Assembly: GCA_947446285.1 (NCBI GenBank)
Contig: CANFGH010000015.1
Location: 1-44,688 of the forward strand
Direction of reading: 5' to 3'
Origin: Chloroflexota bacterium
Lineage (GTDB): Bacteria; Chloroflexota; UBA11872; UBA12225
DNA length: 44,688 nucleotides
Shown: positions 8,738-17,082 of the stretch, one piece after another
How positions within the stretch are numbered: the first letter of the stretch is position 1
Layout: the number at the start of each line of letters is the position of its first letter
The notes under the pieces: generated by a model
What the model saw: the letters and a program-made list of their open reading frames with translations, nothing else
Told to the model about the DNA's origin: nothing
The model's database searches: none
Made by a program: the position numbers and the translations under genes

Positions 8738-10606
8738 CTACACATTCCACCAGCGCCACAACGCACGGGAAATCATCTCGCCGGTGGTGAACGCGTGACC
8801 CGGACGGCGTACCTGCAGGCGTCCGTTCGCGGTGTCTGCCACGACGACCGTTCCATCAGGCGCCACCGCGATGCCATCGGGCCACAGGAATTCGCCGACT
8901 TCGTTTCCGGTGCGACCCCAGATTTCGAGAAGCTTGCCATCTGGCGTGAAACGTTGGATGCGGCTGTTGTCGGTATCAAGGACAAGCACCATTCCCGGTG
9001 GATCCACGGCGATGCCAAGGGGCCAGTCGAAATCTCCCGGGCCGTCACCCGCACGTCCCCACGTACGGATGAACTGGCCGTCCGGGCTGAAGACCTGGAC
9101 ACGATTGTTCCCGAAGTCAGCGACGTAGACCCGGCCTTCGGGGTCAGTCGCCACTCCCCGCGGGTACCGGAACTCCCCGGGCGCGTCTCCCTCATGGCCC
9201 CACACCGCGAGCACCTGACCGGACGGTGCGATTGACTTGATGCGGTGATTGACCGTGTCCGCGACGAGGATGCGTCCGTTGGGTGCGATCGCGACGCCGG
9301 AAGGGTTGGCGAAATCCCCCATCCCGGATCCGGACCCGCCCCAGACCGACATAGGCGTTCCATCGGCCTCGAACCATTGCAGCCGGCTGTTGTCGCGGTC
9401 TGACACCAGGATGCGCCCTTCGCTATCCACGGCAATCCCGTAGGGACCGTCAAATTCGCCAGGGCCGATTCCGCGTCGCCCCCAATCTGCGAGAGGCGTG
9501 CCGGTTGGCGAGAGTTTCCTGATGCGGTCGGCACCGAACTCGGCCACCAGGACGTTTCCGTCATGATCGAAGGCCACGCCAATCGGCCCGACAAACTGTC
9601 CGGCACCGGAATAGGCCCGCCCCCAAGAGGCCACGGCTGATCCGTCCCGACTGATCTGATGGACGCGCCCTGCCCCTCGGTCGGTGACGATGAGGGATCC
9701 GGTTCGGTCGATGCCGATCCCAATCGGAACCCTCAGGTCTGGCAGATTGGTACCTCGCACCCATCGCCCCGTCACCCGGCCGGTGGGATCACGCGCGGTC
9801 ACGTCGGCTGTGATCTCATCGGTCGTGTAGACCGTGCCGTCGCGCGCAATCGCCAACCCCAGTGGCGCCGGAGACATCGTGTCGTCGTCGGAAGACCTTC
9901 CCCAGTCATCAATCGGGATGCGGACCCCATGCCGGTCAGGCGGGTTGACGATGCGGACACGGGCATTCCCGGTGTCCGCAACATACGTGATGCCATTGGC
10001 ATCGACCGCGATTCCGGTTGGGCGCTCGAGTCCGAGATCGTCCGATCCTCGACGTCCAAAGGCATTCATGAATTGGCCGTCGAGATCGAAGGTCTGGATC
10101 CGATGGTTCTCGCGATCCGTGACGAGCGCGGTGTCTCGCCAAATGGCTATGCCATAGGGACCGTCAAACTCGCCAGCGCCTGAACCACTGTGGCCCCACA
10201 CAGCAATGGGCACACCTGATGTGGTGAATACCTGCACCCGGTCGTTTCCGCCGTCGACCACATAGACGCGCCGGTTCACATCCACGGCGATGCCAGTGGG
10301 GCGGTTGAACTCGCCCGGGCCGCTTCCCGTGCGTCCCCAGCGCGCCACCGTCTGCCCATCCCGGTCGACGCGGATCACTTGGGCACGGCCGCGGTCGACA
10401 ATCAAGGTGGTGCCGTCGCTGTCACAAGCTACCGCCCACGGGGTCTGCAGGCCCGGGATACGGTCATCCGCCGTGCCGAGGACACTCCATTCAGGCGATT
10501 GGTCGCCACCAGATAGCTCGAGGTCGCCGAATGTGAGCGCGACGCCGAGTATCGCGAGACCGAGCACGATGATCGTGGCGATGACGGTGGATGCGGGGCG
10601 CTTCAT
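8738..10606 (-). CDS. Membrane-anchored NHL-repeat beta-propeller protein (12 repeats)
   Basis: 622 residues from the ATG at 10606 (MKRPAST); a longer frame to 10657 has no better start. One N-terminal hydrophobic segment (VIATIIVLGLAILGVALTF) is a signal anchor or uncleaved signal. The rest is NHL repeats of the form PxGIAVDxxGxVYVADxGNxRVQ, each followed by a linker GxGPGEF. I count twelve, which would make two six-bladed propellers. The NHL family forms binding surfaces for proteins, RNA or ligands, and a few members are lyases; no catalytic signature is evident here. The protein is predicted to face outside. It converges with addA. A shorter relative lies at 38586-39758. No partner is evident from the neighbours. 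Confidence 0.85.
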   Translation of the reverse strand: MKRPASTVIATIIVLGLAILGVALTFGDLELSGGDQSPEWSVLGTADDRIPGLQTPWAVACDSDGTTLIVDRGRAQVIRVDRDGQTVARWGRTGSGPGEFNRPTGIAVDVNRRVYVVDGGNDRVQVFTTSGVPIAVWGHSGSGAGEFDGPYGIAIWRDTALVTDRENHRIQTFDLDGQFMNAFGRRGSDDLGLERPTGIAVDANGITYVADTGNARVRIVNPPDRHGVRIPIDDWGRSSDDDTMSPAPLGLAIARDGTVYTTDEITADVTARDPTGRVTGRWVRGTNLPDLRVPIGIGIDRTGSLIVTDRGAGRVHQISRDGSAVASWGRAYSGAGQFVGPIGVAFDHDGNVLVAEFGADRIRKLSPTGTPLADWGRRGIGPGEFDGPYGIAVDSEGRILVSDRDNSRLQWFEADGTPMSVWGGSGSGMGDFANPSGVAIAPNGRILVADTVNHRIKSIAPSGQVLAVWGHEGDAPGEFRYPRGVATDPEGRVYVADFGNNRVQVFSPDGQFIRTWGRAGDGPGDFDWPLGIAVDPPGMVLVLDTDNSRIQRFTPDGKLLEIWGRTGNEVGEFLWPDGIAVAPDGTVVVADTANGRLQVRRPGHAFTTGEMISRALWRWWNV

Positions 10607-10768
10607 GTGATGAACGCACATTTTGGACCATGCCCGGATGGTGCGAAGCGGACCCAAAGCATGTCACGTTGGGATTGAGCGGAAACCGCTGGTACCGGAC
10701 CGCTACTTGGTTAGAAATGTTCCGGGGAAAGTCACGCGTCGTTGGCGAGCAATTCGGGTGGCTGAACG

Positions 10769-11065
10769 CTACCCGGCGTGCCGTACCGCATCGGGAGACC
10801 GGATCAGCTTTTCCAGGCGCGCAACGTCGGTCTGGGATCCGAGCCACTCATGCCACTCGGCGATGGAATATCGCGCCGACTCGAAGGCACGCCATTCCGG
10901 CCGACCGGCCCCATCGCGCAAGTTCCGCTGTTCCTCCGGGAGCGATGCGAGGACGCGGAGCCATTCTGCCCGCTCCGGAAGCGCATCACATGCCGTCCAA
11001 TAGGCTTCTTCGGCACGCTCCATTGTCTCCCGTGCCCGCTCCAAGTCATCTTGAAGATTTTCCAT
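10769..11065 (-). CDS. Small charged helical protein, function unknown
   Basis: 98 residues, Glu/Arg/Ala/Trp-rich, probably a helical hairpin or coiled coil (ENLQDDLERARETMERAEEAYW, then LRVLASLPEEQRNLRD). No signal peptide, membrane segment or recognised domain. It lies between the NHL gene and the sulfatase on the same strand, 80 bp below the sulfatase stop, so it could be the last cistron of that unit. There is no convincing Shine-Dalgarno ahead of the ATG at 11065. The plus-strand frames over the same interval are Arg/Pro/Ser-rich and look like shadows. The call rests on protein-like composition only. Confidence 0.5.
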   Translation of the reverse strand: MENLQDDLERARETMERAEEAYWTACDALPERAEWLRVLASLPEEQRNLRDGAGRPEWRAFESARYSIAEWHEWLGSQTDVARLEKLIRSPDAVRHAG

Positions 11066-11145
11066 AGAGCAAACAATACCGCGTGTTGCATCAGCACCAC
11101 AACTCCGAAGTTTGAAGGACTGGCAATAGCCCGCCGTGTCTCGGA

Positions 11146-12597
11146 TCAGCCATCAATTGGAGTATGGGCATCGGCCCCGCGTCCGGCCGGACCGGCGAGT
11201 GCGACCTGGCCGAGGCCGGTGACTGGTTCCCGTATGCCGTCGCGGGCCGGGTCTGCGTATCGCACGAACCAGTCGTCAAGCTCACCCTTGAGTTCCCGCC
11301 GGGTTGAAACGTGTCCCGGATCCGAGGCAAGGTTGACCAACTCACCCGGATCTTCTTGCAGATCGAAGAGTTCGTGCGGACCATAGGCATATCGGTGGAC
11401 ATACTTCCAGCGATCAGTCCGGACCATCCGTACTGGACCGTATTCGTCGTGGATCGTCTCCGGGTGAGCACCCGTCGCGACAATCACCAGGTCCGGGCCG
11501 GTTCCCGTCCTTCCACTGAGCGTCGTTGCGAAACTTCGACCCGGCAGGCTGTCACGATCAGGCACCGGAAGGCCGGCGTGGTCAAGGAGGGTCGGGAAAA
11601 TGTCGAGGTGGCTGCGCAGCCGGTGGTCGACATGGCCCGAGGCAACCCGCCCAGGCTGACTGATGATCGTCGGAACTGTCACTGAGTTCTCATACATGTT
11701 CAGGGGAAACGTGCCATTCCCCTTCCCCCAGAATCCGTGTTGGCCGCACGAGAACCCGTTGTCACTAGTGAAGATGACAAGCGTTTCATCGCGCAGGCCA
11801 ACGGTTTCAAGATGGTCGAGGATCCGCCCGATGCCCGCGTCCATGGCGGTTACCGCGGCGAAGTACCCGGCGAGGGCGTCGCGGTTCCCGTGGTTCTGGG
11901 TGGTCAGCGGTCCGGCCCAAGGATGGACCGCGTCCTGCGGGCACGACGCGAACGCGCAGTCCGCATAGCGGTCGACGAATTCGGCCGGGTGGTTGTCAAT
12001 CCACGGGCTATGCGGCGCGGTGTACCCGATCTGCAGGTAGAACGGCGTTGCACTGGTCTGGCAGGCGGTCGCCGCACTGCTATCCAGGAAGTGCAGCGCG
12101 TCCTCGGTGATGGCATCCGTGAGGTAGCGGGGTTCCTTATGGAGGACCCCATCACGGATCATCGGTGCGCCGTAGTACGGGCCTCCCCCAAATTGATGTG
12201 CATACCAGTGGCCGAATCCGAGGCGTGGTCTCGGGCTGTCTCCGAGATGCCATTTGCCTGAGAGGGCGCAGTCATACCCATACGCTGCCAGGATGTCCGT
12301 GTAGGCGGTGATGCCGTCGAGGTATCCGGTCGCCGGTTGGGTTCCCCCATTTCCGTCCCGTAGCCAATCGTGGATGCCGTGCTGCGATGGGATGCGTCCG
12401 GTGATCAGCGACGCTCGCGCTGGGGAGCAGACGGGTGACGCGCAGTAGAAGTGCGTGTATCTCGTGCCGGTCGACGCAAGCCGGTCGAGGTTGGGGGTCA
12501 TGATCTCGGTGTTACCTGCGCAGCCCAGTGCCCAAGGCCCGTGATCGTCCGCAATGATGACCACGATGTTCGGCTTGGTTGCATGTATATCCGGCAC
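11146..12597 (-). CDS. Formylglycine-dependent sulfatase (type I, arylsulfatase family)
   Basis: 483 residues, normal length for type I sulfatases. The N-terminus PNIVVIIADDHG supplies the paired metal aspartates D17 and D18. The signature CSPARASLITGR starts at C57, the cysteine expected to become formylglycine through a maturation enzyme not encoded here. A later TSDNGF supplies further metal ligands. No signal peptide is visible, so a cytoplasmic enzyme acting on an imported sulfated sugar or small ester is likely; the substrate cannot be read from sequence. The start is GTG with AAGGA 7 bases upstream. The gene is divergent from 13005-14897, and the two unknown genes there may serve the same catabolic pathway. 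Confidence 0.9.
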   Translation of the reverse strand: MPDIHATKPNIVVIIADDHGPWALGCAGNTEIMTPNLDRLASTGTRYTHFYCASPVCSPARASLITGRIPSQHGIHDWLRDGNGGTQPATGYLDGITAYTDILAAYGYDCALSGKWHLGDSPRPRLGFGHWYAHQFGGGPYYGAPMIRDGVLHKEPRYLTDAITEDALHFLDSSAATACQTSATPFYLQIGYTAPHSPWIDNHPAEFVDRYADCAFASCPQDAVHPWAGPLTTQNHGNRDALAGYFAAVTAMDAGIGRILDHLETVGLRDETLVIFTSDNGFSCGQHGFWGKGNGTFPLNMYENSVTVPTIISQPGRVASGHVDHRLRSHLDIFPTLLDHAGLPVPDRDSLPGRSFATTLSGRTGTGPDLVIVATGAHPETIHDEYGPVRMVRTDRWKYVHRYAYGPHELFDLQEDPGELVNLASDPGHVSTRRELKGELDDWFVRYADPARDGIREPVTGLGQVALAGPAGRGADAHTPIDG

Positions 12598-13004
12598 TGG
12601 ATTTTCCTTCTGCCTGACGCTACTCGGTAGAGAACACGATCACGCCGCAATCGAGCCGAGTTTACGGAACCGCACGGGGCATCTCGCCATGCGTCGCGCT
12701 ACTTTCGGGAGTGTCATCCGTCTTCTATGTTGCGACCGCGTGATGAACGTAGAGCCTCATCCCGCGTCGCACGACTTGGCCGGGCGCACTATGGCAGGTG
12801 CTCCCGGCTTCTTTTTTGCCTGGGATCCAGACGAGGTGTTCACAAGACTGGTCCGAAGGGGACAACTTCTCTGGATTGGTTCCGGTGACACGCCAGTGGC
12901 CGGTGGTGCGCGGATATGCTGCGCCAATCCCTTGACGCAAAGCGCAGTCAGATCATGGGACGGTTGCGCGCTGCGGGGAAATCACGTAGAGACCGGACAC
13001 GTCA
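12598..13004. other. Divergent intergenic region between sulfatase and the DUF59-fusion gene
   Basis: About 400 bp that must hold promoters for both flanking genes. A TTGACG at 12932 could be a -35 element for the plus-strand gene, but I find no matching -10. Open frames here (for example 12725-12940 minus) have no recognisable protein character. Confidence 0.4.
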
Positions 13005-14897
13005 ATGCCTGAGACACGTTATGTCGACCGGATCGACTCGGTCGATGACAAAGTCGAGGCACTGGCACGTGCCCGCGCCAGTGGCGACCACGCAGTCGCC
13101 CTCGCGCTCGCTGATTCGATCAAGGACGGTGTGCGGGCGGAGATGGCCTTTGCATCCGCTGTTCCTTCCGACGGCGACGCGGGCGCTCATGCCGACTGGT
13201 CGCCCGTCTCGGCACTTCCTCCCCAGTGGCAAGCATGGGTAGCCGGTTGGTCACACTTTCGCACCGTCACGGTGGCGGAGCCGGTCGGGCTGTTGCGTGA
13301 TCACGAACCGGTGGACATCGAAGTTGTCCTACCCGTGCCCATGTCGAGTTCCCTCGCGCGTGAACTGCGCGTCGCCCGTATTGTCAAATCGGCATCGGGG
13401 ACGTCGCTGGCCCGGGTTGTCAGTCAGGTCTATGGCGAGACCCGGACCCGCGGGCCCAAACCGGTCCGGCGTGCACACCTCACCTGGCCGGTCAATCTGG
13501 ACGCGCGCGAACATGTCACGTTCGTGATCCTTGTTGGCAATCCGGCAGCGGAACTTCCCAGGGACGTGACCGATCTGACGGTTACTGGCGAGGGTTCCGC
13601 ACTCGAGATCGGGAATGCGCACCATGTCGCGTCACTCTCGGCGCAAATGGGTCAGCTTGAGAGGCTTCGATACCGGCGTGGGCATGGCCTGGAGTTGTTT
13701 GCCGGCGGTGAAGGCCACGGCGAACCACCGCACATAGACTGGGCACACGACTACCTTGCAGCTGATCGGTTCCAGAAATTCCGTGTGACCAACTGGGATG
13801 CATGCCCGAACATGGAGGTCATCCGCGGTCCTGTCGTCACGATTGTGCGCCGGTGGGGCTTTCCGCACAGTCCTCTTCATCCGATGTTTCCTGCGTCGCG
13901 CATGTTCGTCGAGGTGCGCTATCTCTTCTACGCGGGTGTGCCCTATTTCCTCAAGGACGGGCGCATGGAAGCGACCCGTGACTTCAGTTTGAACTACCTC
14001 CGGGATGATGAGTGGGTCTTCTCAGGCTATGCCTTTACCGATCAGGTATGGGTCGACGAGGATGGCGTGGCGCATGAGGGTGCCGTTCCTTCGGAACATG
14101 CCGACCGGATGTGGGGTGTCGGGTTCTTCCACCGGGATAGCCAGGATGCGTTTGTTTCGCTGCGGCTCGAACACCACCTCCAGCCTGCCACCACCGGCAG
14201 CGGAGGACGACAAACACGTCCCGCCATGCGTCATGCGGATGCACCCGCCTTGCACTATCCCGGTCATGGGCAACTCTGGAGCCGTTGGGCACTGCGCGAC
14301 GACCCGGAACTGATTGCAGGGGACCGCCTCGTGCAACGGAATGCCTACCTGACCGCGCCGTATCCACCTGGTGAGGGGGCGTCAAAGATTGGCGAATGGG
14401 TCAGGCGGTTCCGGAACCCGGTCGTCGTATCCGTTCACCAATCCCACGAATCCGGAACGGTTTCCGTCTCCACCCTCCCAGATGACCTGACCGGCACGCA
14501 AGCGTCAGTGCCTCCCGGTCGTCTGGCAACGGCTGGTGAGGAAACCGCGTGCGCCTTGCTGAAGCAGTCGATGTGGGATGCATTGCGTGATGTCCATGAC
14601 GACATGTTCTATACCGTTGATGCAAACCTCAACGGGATGGGCTACGTCTACGACCTGCGCATGCCTGACGGATTGGCGTCCGGTCGCGTCGAGATAGCTT
14701 TCACGATGCCCCATCGGGGCCGTCCGATGTACCGCTATCTCGCCAATCCGGCGGTGGCCCGCCTCAAGCTAGTGCCCGGGGTCCAGGATGTCACCGTCGT
14801 CCCGGTTTGGGATCCCCCCTGGACGCCGGACCGGATGGACGATGACGCCTGGCGGGCAATGGATTTCCCGGTCATGCCACCAGTCCCTCACGCCTGA
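13005..14897 (+). CDS. Unknown large protein with C-terminal DUF59/MIP18-like domain
   Basis: 630 residues. Residues about 515-630 read like the DUF59 (MIP18/PaaD) family: a helix LLKQSMWDALRDVHDDMF, a strand segment GMGYVYDLRMPDG where the family has DLGLVYD, and a family-like end VQDVTVVPVWDPPWTPDRM. The loop that normally carries the conserved Cys reads TMPHRGRP (near residue 566) and has no Cys, so Fe-S trafficking chemistry is unlikely. The first 500 residues are unrecognised: an early helical part, then beta-rich sequence with LLRDHEPVDIEVVLPV and conserved-looking Trp/His/Asp patches (PHIDWAHDYLAADRF, WGFPHSPLHPMFP). No signal peptide. The following gene and the divergent sulfatase suggest polysaccharide or glycoconjugate catabolism, which is inference. 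Confidence 0.75.
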   Translation: MPETRYVDRIDSVDDKVEALARARASGDHAVALALADSIKDGVRAEMAFASAVPSDGDAGAHADWSPVSALPPQWQAWVAGWSHFRTVTVAEPVGLLRDHEPVDIEVVLPVPMSSSLARELRVARIVKSASGTSLARVVSQVYGETRTRGPKPVRRAHLTWPVNLDAREHVTFVILVGNPAAELPRDVTDLTVTGEGSALEIGNAHHVASLSAQMGQLERLRYRRGHGLELFAGGEGHGEPPHIDWAHDYLAADRFQKFRVTNWDACPNMEVIRGPVVTIVRRWGFPHSPLHPMFPASRMFVEVRYLFYAGVPYFLKDGRMEATRDFSLNYLRDDEWVFSGYAFTDQVWVDEDGVAHEGAVPSEHADRMWGVGFFHRDSQDAFVSLRLEHHLQPATTGSGGRQTRPAMRHADAPALHYPGHGQLWSRWALRDDPELIAGDRLVQRNAYLTAPYPPGEGASKIGEWVRRFRNPVVVSVHQSHESGTVSVSTLPDDLTGTQASVPPGRLATAGEETACALLKQSMWDALRDVHDDMFYTVDANLNGMGYVYDLRMPDGLASGRVEIAFTMPHRGRPMYRYLANPAVARLKLVPGVQDVTVVPVWDPPWTPDRMDDDAWRAMDFPVMPPVPHA

Positions 14898-15141
14898 TCC
14901 GCATCCGCCTTGGGCACGTCAAAGGGAAGCGTGTCTGTCTGGCTGGTCGAAGGGGTCGCGTGGGCTGTCCTGGGTCTGTCTTCATGCCGCTTTCCCGAGG
15001 TGCCTTCGGAGCGCACGAAGCAATCATGCAGGTAGCGAGGCAGGGGGCGGGGTTCCGCGGATATGTTGTCCGCGTACCCACCGTGCGGCGTCCAGTGGAA
15101 CTGGCTTGCGTGCGGTCGGGAGTGCGGAAGGACCGACGGAA

Positions 15142-16680
15142 GTGACTGGCGAGCAAGTGAAGCATCGCGCAACCGGCGACGATGGGTCGGGGGTAGCCTC
15201 AACGGGTGGCATGCGGGCGTGGATCGACGTGATGCGTCATCTCGAACCGATCATGGCCGATTACGAACGCATTTTCGATGCGTGGGGATCCGGTGGCGTC
15301 GACGGCTTGGTGATCGGTCCCCTTGCCTTCGAGGACAAGAGTTTCACGTTCGACCCGAACCCGGCGGTGTACCGGCGATTTGGTGTCGAGCCTCCGCCGG
15401 CCAACACCCAGGATTCGTTGTGGTGGAAACTTCCGGCCACCGATGTGCGGGGCACGTGGCGCCGGCCGGACACCGACGGGCGCGATACTGCCTCGGTACC
15501 CACGGATCTTCGCGAACGCCGTGCACTCCTTACCCGCATGATCGAGGCCGCCAAGGCCCGCGGTTGGCAGGTGTGGTTGTTCTGTCCCCACTATGGTGTC
15601 GGTCCCGGATCGCGCGGGCCCATCCTTGTCGATGAGCAGACCCGAAGGGTCAATGCGGCCCGCCTCGTCGACGCCATGGAGGCGTACCCGATGGCCGACG
15701 GCGCCCTCTTCGATGGGCCTGAGTGGGGCTATGAGATTGCACCGTTCCACCAGAACGCGCGGTCGTCAATCTTCAACGACCTGCCGGAGACCGTTGCCGA
15801 CGGCGCTGCCCGGATGGGTTTCGATTACGCGCGGATGGTCGGCGCCAAGGACCGCCTGTTTGCCCGGTTGCATGCGTTGGATGATCGGACAATCGATATC
15901 TGGGGAGATCGTTCGGGAGGCTTCATGGGTGGGTTCGGGCTTCTCGGTGGTGACCCGGCCTTGGCCGAGTGGATCGCCTTCCGGACGACTGCGGTCACCG
16001 AAACGTTTTCCCAGATCAAGGAGATGGCCAACGCCAACTCCAACCGGAGCATCCCGATCGCATGTGGTCCGCGTTCGGCTGCGTGGTCGTCGATGGCCGG
16101 CTATGACTACGAGGCCCTTGGCAAGGTTCTGGACCGCATGTTCCCGAAGCACTATTTCTGGCACCGGGGCTTTGACGGGCTATACGGGTCGGTAGCGAGG
16201 TTCGTCGAGACGTTGCGAGCGTGGAACCCCGGCCTCAGTGAGGGTGGTGCCCTCAAGTTCGTCACGTCAGTCTTCGGGATCGACCTTCCAGAGGTCCATT
16301 CGTTGCGAGACTTCGATCGTGGATTTCCGCAAGCCTTCTTCGACACAGTCGTGGTTCGTGAGACCACGCGGGCGATCGCCGCAATGGGAGGGGATGCGGA
16401 ACGGGTGGTTCCGTGGGTCGACTCCGGCCGGAAACCGCACGACGGTGACCCGTTCACGGCACATGATCTGGATAGAATGCTCGAGGCTGCCCAGGGTGCG
16501 GGATTGCGCCGGTTCCTCTACCACCACCACGGCAATCTCACCCCGGGCGACTGGGCCGTGATCTCTGCGCGGTGCGGGACGCCGTGGCAGTCGACGACGA
16601 GCCCGATCTGGAGCCTGGAGGGATATATCGGCGCGTACTCCATGCCGGGCTACCACCCGCCCGATCTGGCGACGCTCTAA
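15142..16680 (+). CDS. Putative TIM-barrel hydrolase, family unknown
   Basis: 512 residues from the GTG at 15142, which has GGAAGGA 9 bases upstream. The frame is open back to 14788, but that part is Arg/Pro/Ser-rich and overlaps the upstream gene, so it is excluded. Barrel-like strand-plus-acid motifs are visible: DGLVIGPLAFED, GWQVWLFCPHYGVGPG, ADGALFDGPEWGYEI, DIWGDRSGGF, GGDAERVVPWVDSG and RRFLYHHHGNL. The DGPEWGYE segment is where a glycoside-hydrolase-like barrel would carry acid residues, but I cannot assign a family. No signal peptide. It sits 244 bp after the DUF59-fusion gene and is probably co-transcribed with it. A hydrolytic role on a sugar-containing substrate is inferred from the fold impression and the sulfatase nearby. 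Confidence 0.75.
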   Translation: MTGEQVKHRATGDDGSGVASTGGMRAWIDVMRHLEPIMADYERIFDAWGSGGVDGLVIGPLAFEDKSFTFDPNPAVYRRFGVEPPPANTQDSLWWKLPATDVRGTWRRPDTDGRDTASVPTDLRERRALLTRMIEAAKARGWQVWLFCPHYGVGPGSRGPILVDEQTRRVNAARLVDAMEAYPMADGALFDGPEWGYEIAPFHQNARSSIFNDLPETVADGAARMGFDYARMVGAKDRLFARLHALDDRTIDIWGDRSGGFMGGFGLLGGDPALAEWIAFRTTAVTETFSQIKEMANANSNRSIPIACGPRSAAWSSMAGYDYEALGKVLDRMFPKHYFWHRGFDGLYGSVARFVETLRAWNPGLSEGGALKFVTSVFGIDLPEVHSLRDFDRGFPQAFFDTVVVRETTRAIAAMGGDAERVVPWVDSGRKPHDGDPFTAHDLDRMLEAAQGAGLRRFLYHHHGNLTPGDWAVISARCGTPWQSTTSPIWSLEGYIGAYSMPGYHPPDLATL

Positions 16681-17082
16681 GGGGGGATGGGAGCCGTCGG
16701 TGCGTCGCGAGTGCGCCTCGTGACGCATTGAGGTAGGCGCTTTTCTTTTCATATGAGGGCGACCGTGTAACCAGATCGGTTCGTGAGGCGACGCTTCGGG
16801 CGTCGTTGCACGTTGACCGGCTCTGGTGACGTCTCAATGCCCGATGCCCGATGCACCGGACGTCGGTCAGTAACGCCCTGGGGGGTGGGGTCCTGTTGCG
16901 ATGAAGCAATTTCCGGCGGCCTCAAGTACCCGGTAGCGATGCCTTGCATTGCCGCTCCATTGCCGAACTCTCCAGTAACGCTTCAAGTGTTCGTATGCCT
17001 TTGCCTCCGCCATTCCTGGCCCGTTGCCGACGCGCTGCCCTCCCAATGAGGGCATGATCGTGTAACGAAATACATAGACGCC
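16681..17082. other. Intergenic region with imperfect direct repeat, ahead of a decayed regulator
   Basis: Besides the hairpin at its start, this 400-bp region contains two related sequences, ATGAGGGC-GACCGTGTAAC at 16753-16771 and ATGAGGGC-ATGATCGTGTAAC at 17046-17066, 293 bp apart and in the same orientation. The second lies just ahead of the cyclase remnant. No gene recognised between them. Confidence 0.4.
16701..16749 (+). terminator. Candidate intrinsic terminator
   Basis: Arms at 16701-16711 (TGCGTCGCGAG) and 16717-16727 (CTCGTGACGCA) pair over 11 positions with one G-T wobble around a 5-base loop, starting 20 bp after the stop of the preceding gene. The T-rich tract TTTTCTTTT at 16741-16749 lies 13 bp beyond the stem, farther than in a textbook terminator. 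Confidence 0.4.

Noticed and set aside
8773-9723. 316-residue minus-strand frame inside the NHL gene
   Set aside because: It is the out-of-register frame of the NHL gene on the same strand; only the other frame gives NHL repeats.
14788-15141. N-terminal extension of the barrel-like hydrolase
   Set aside because: It overlaps the previous gene, is Arg/Pro/Cys-rich and lacks a ribosome site; GTG 15142 has one.
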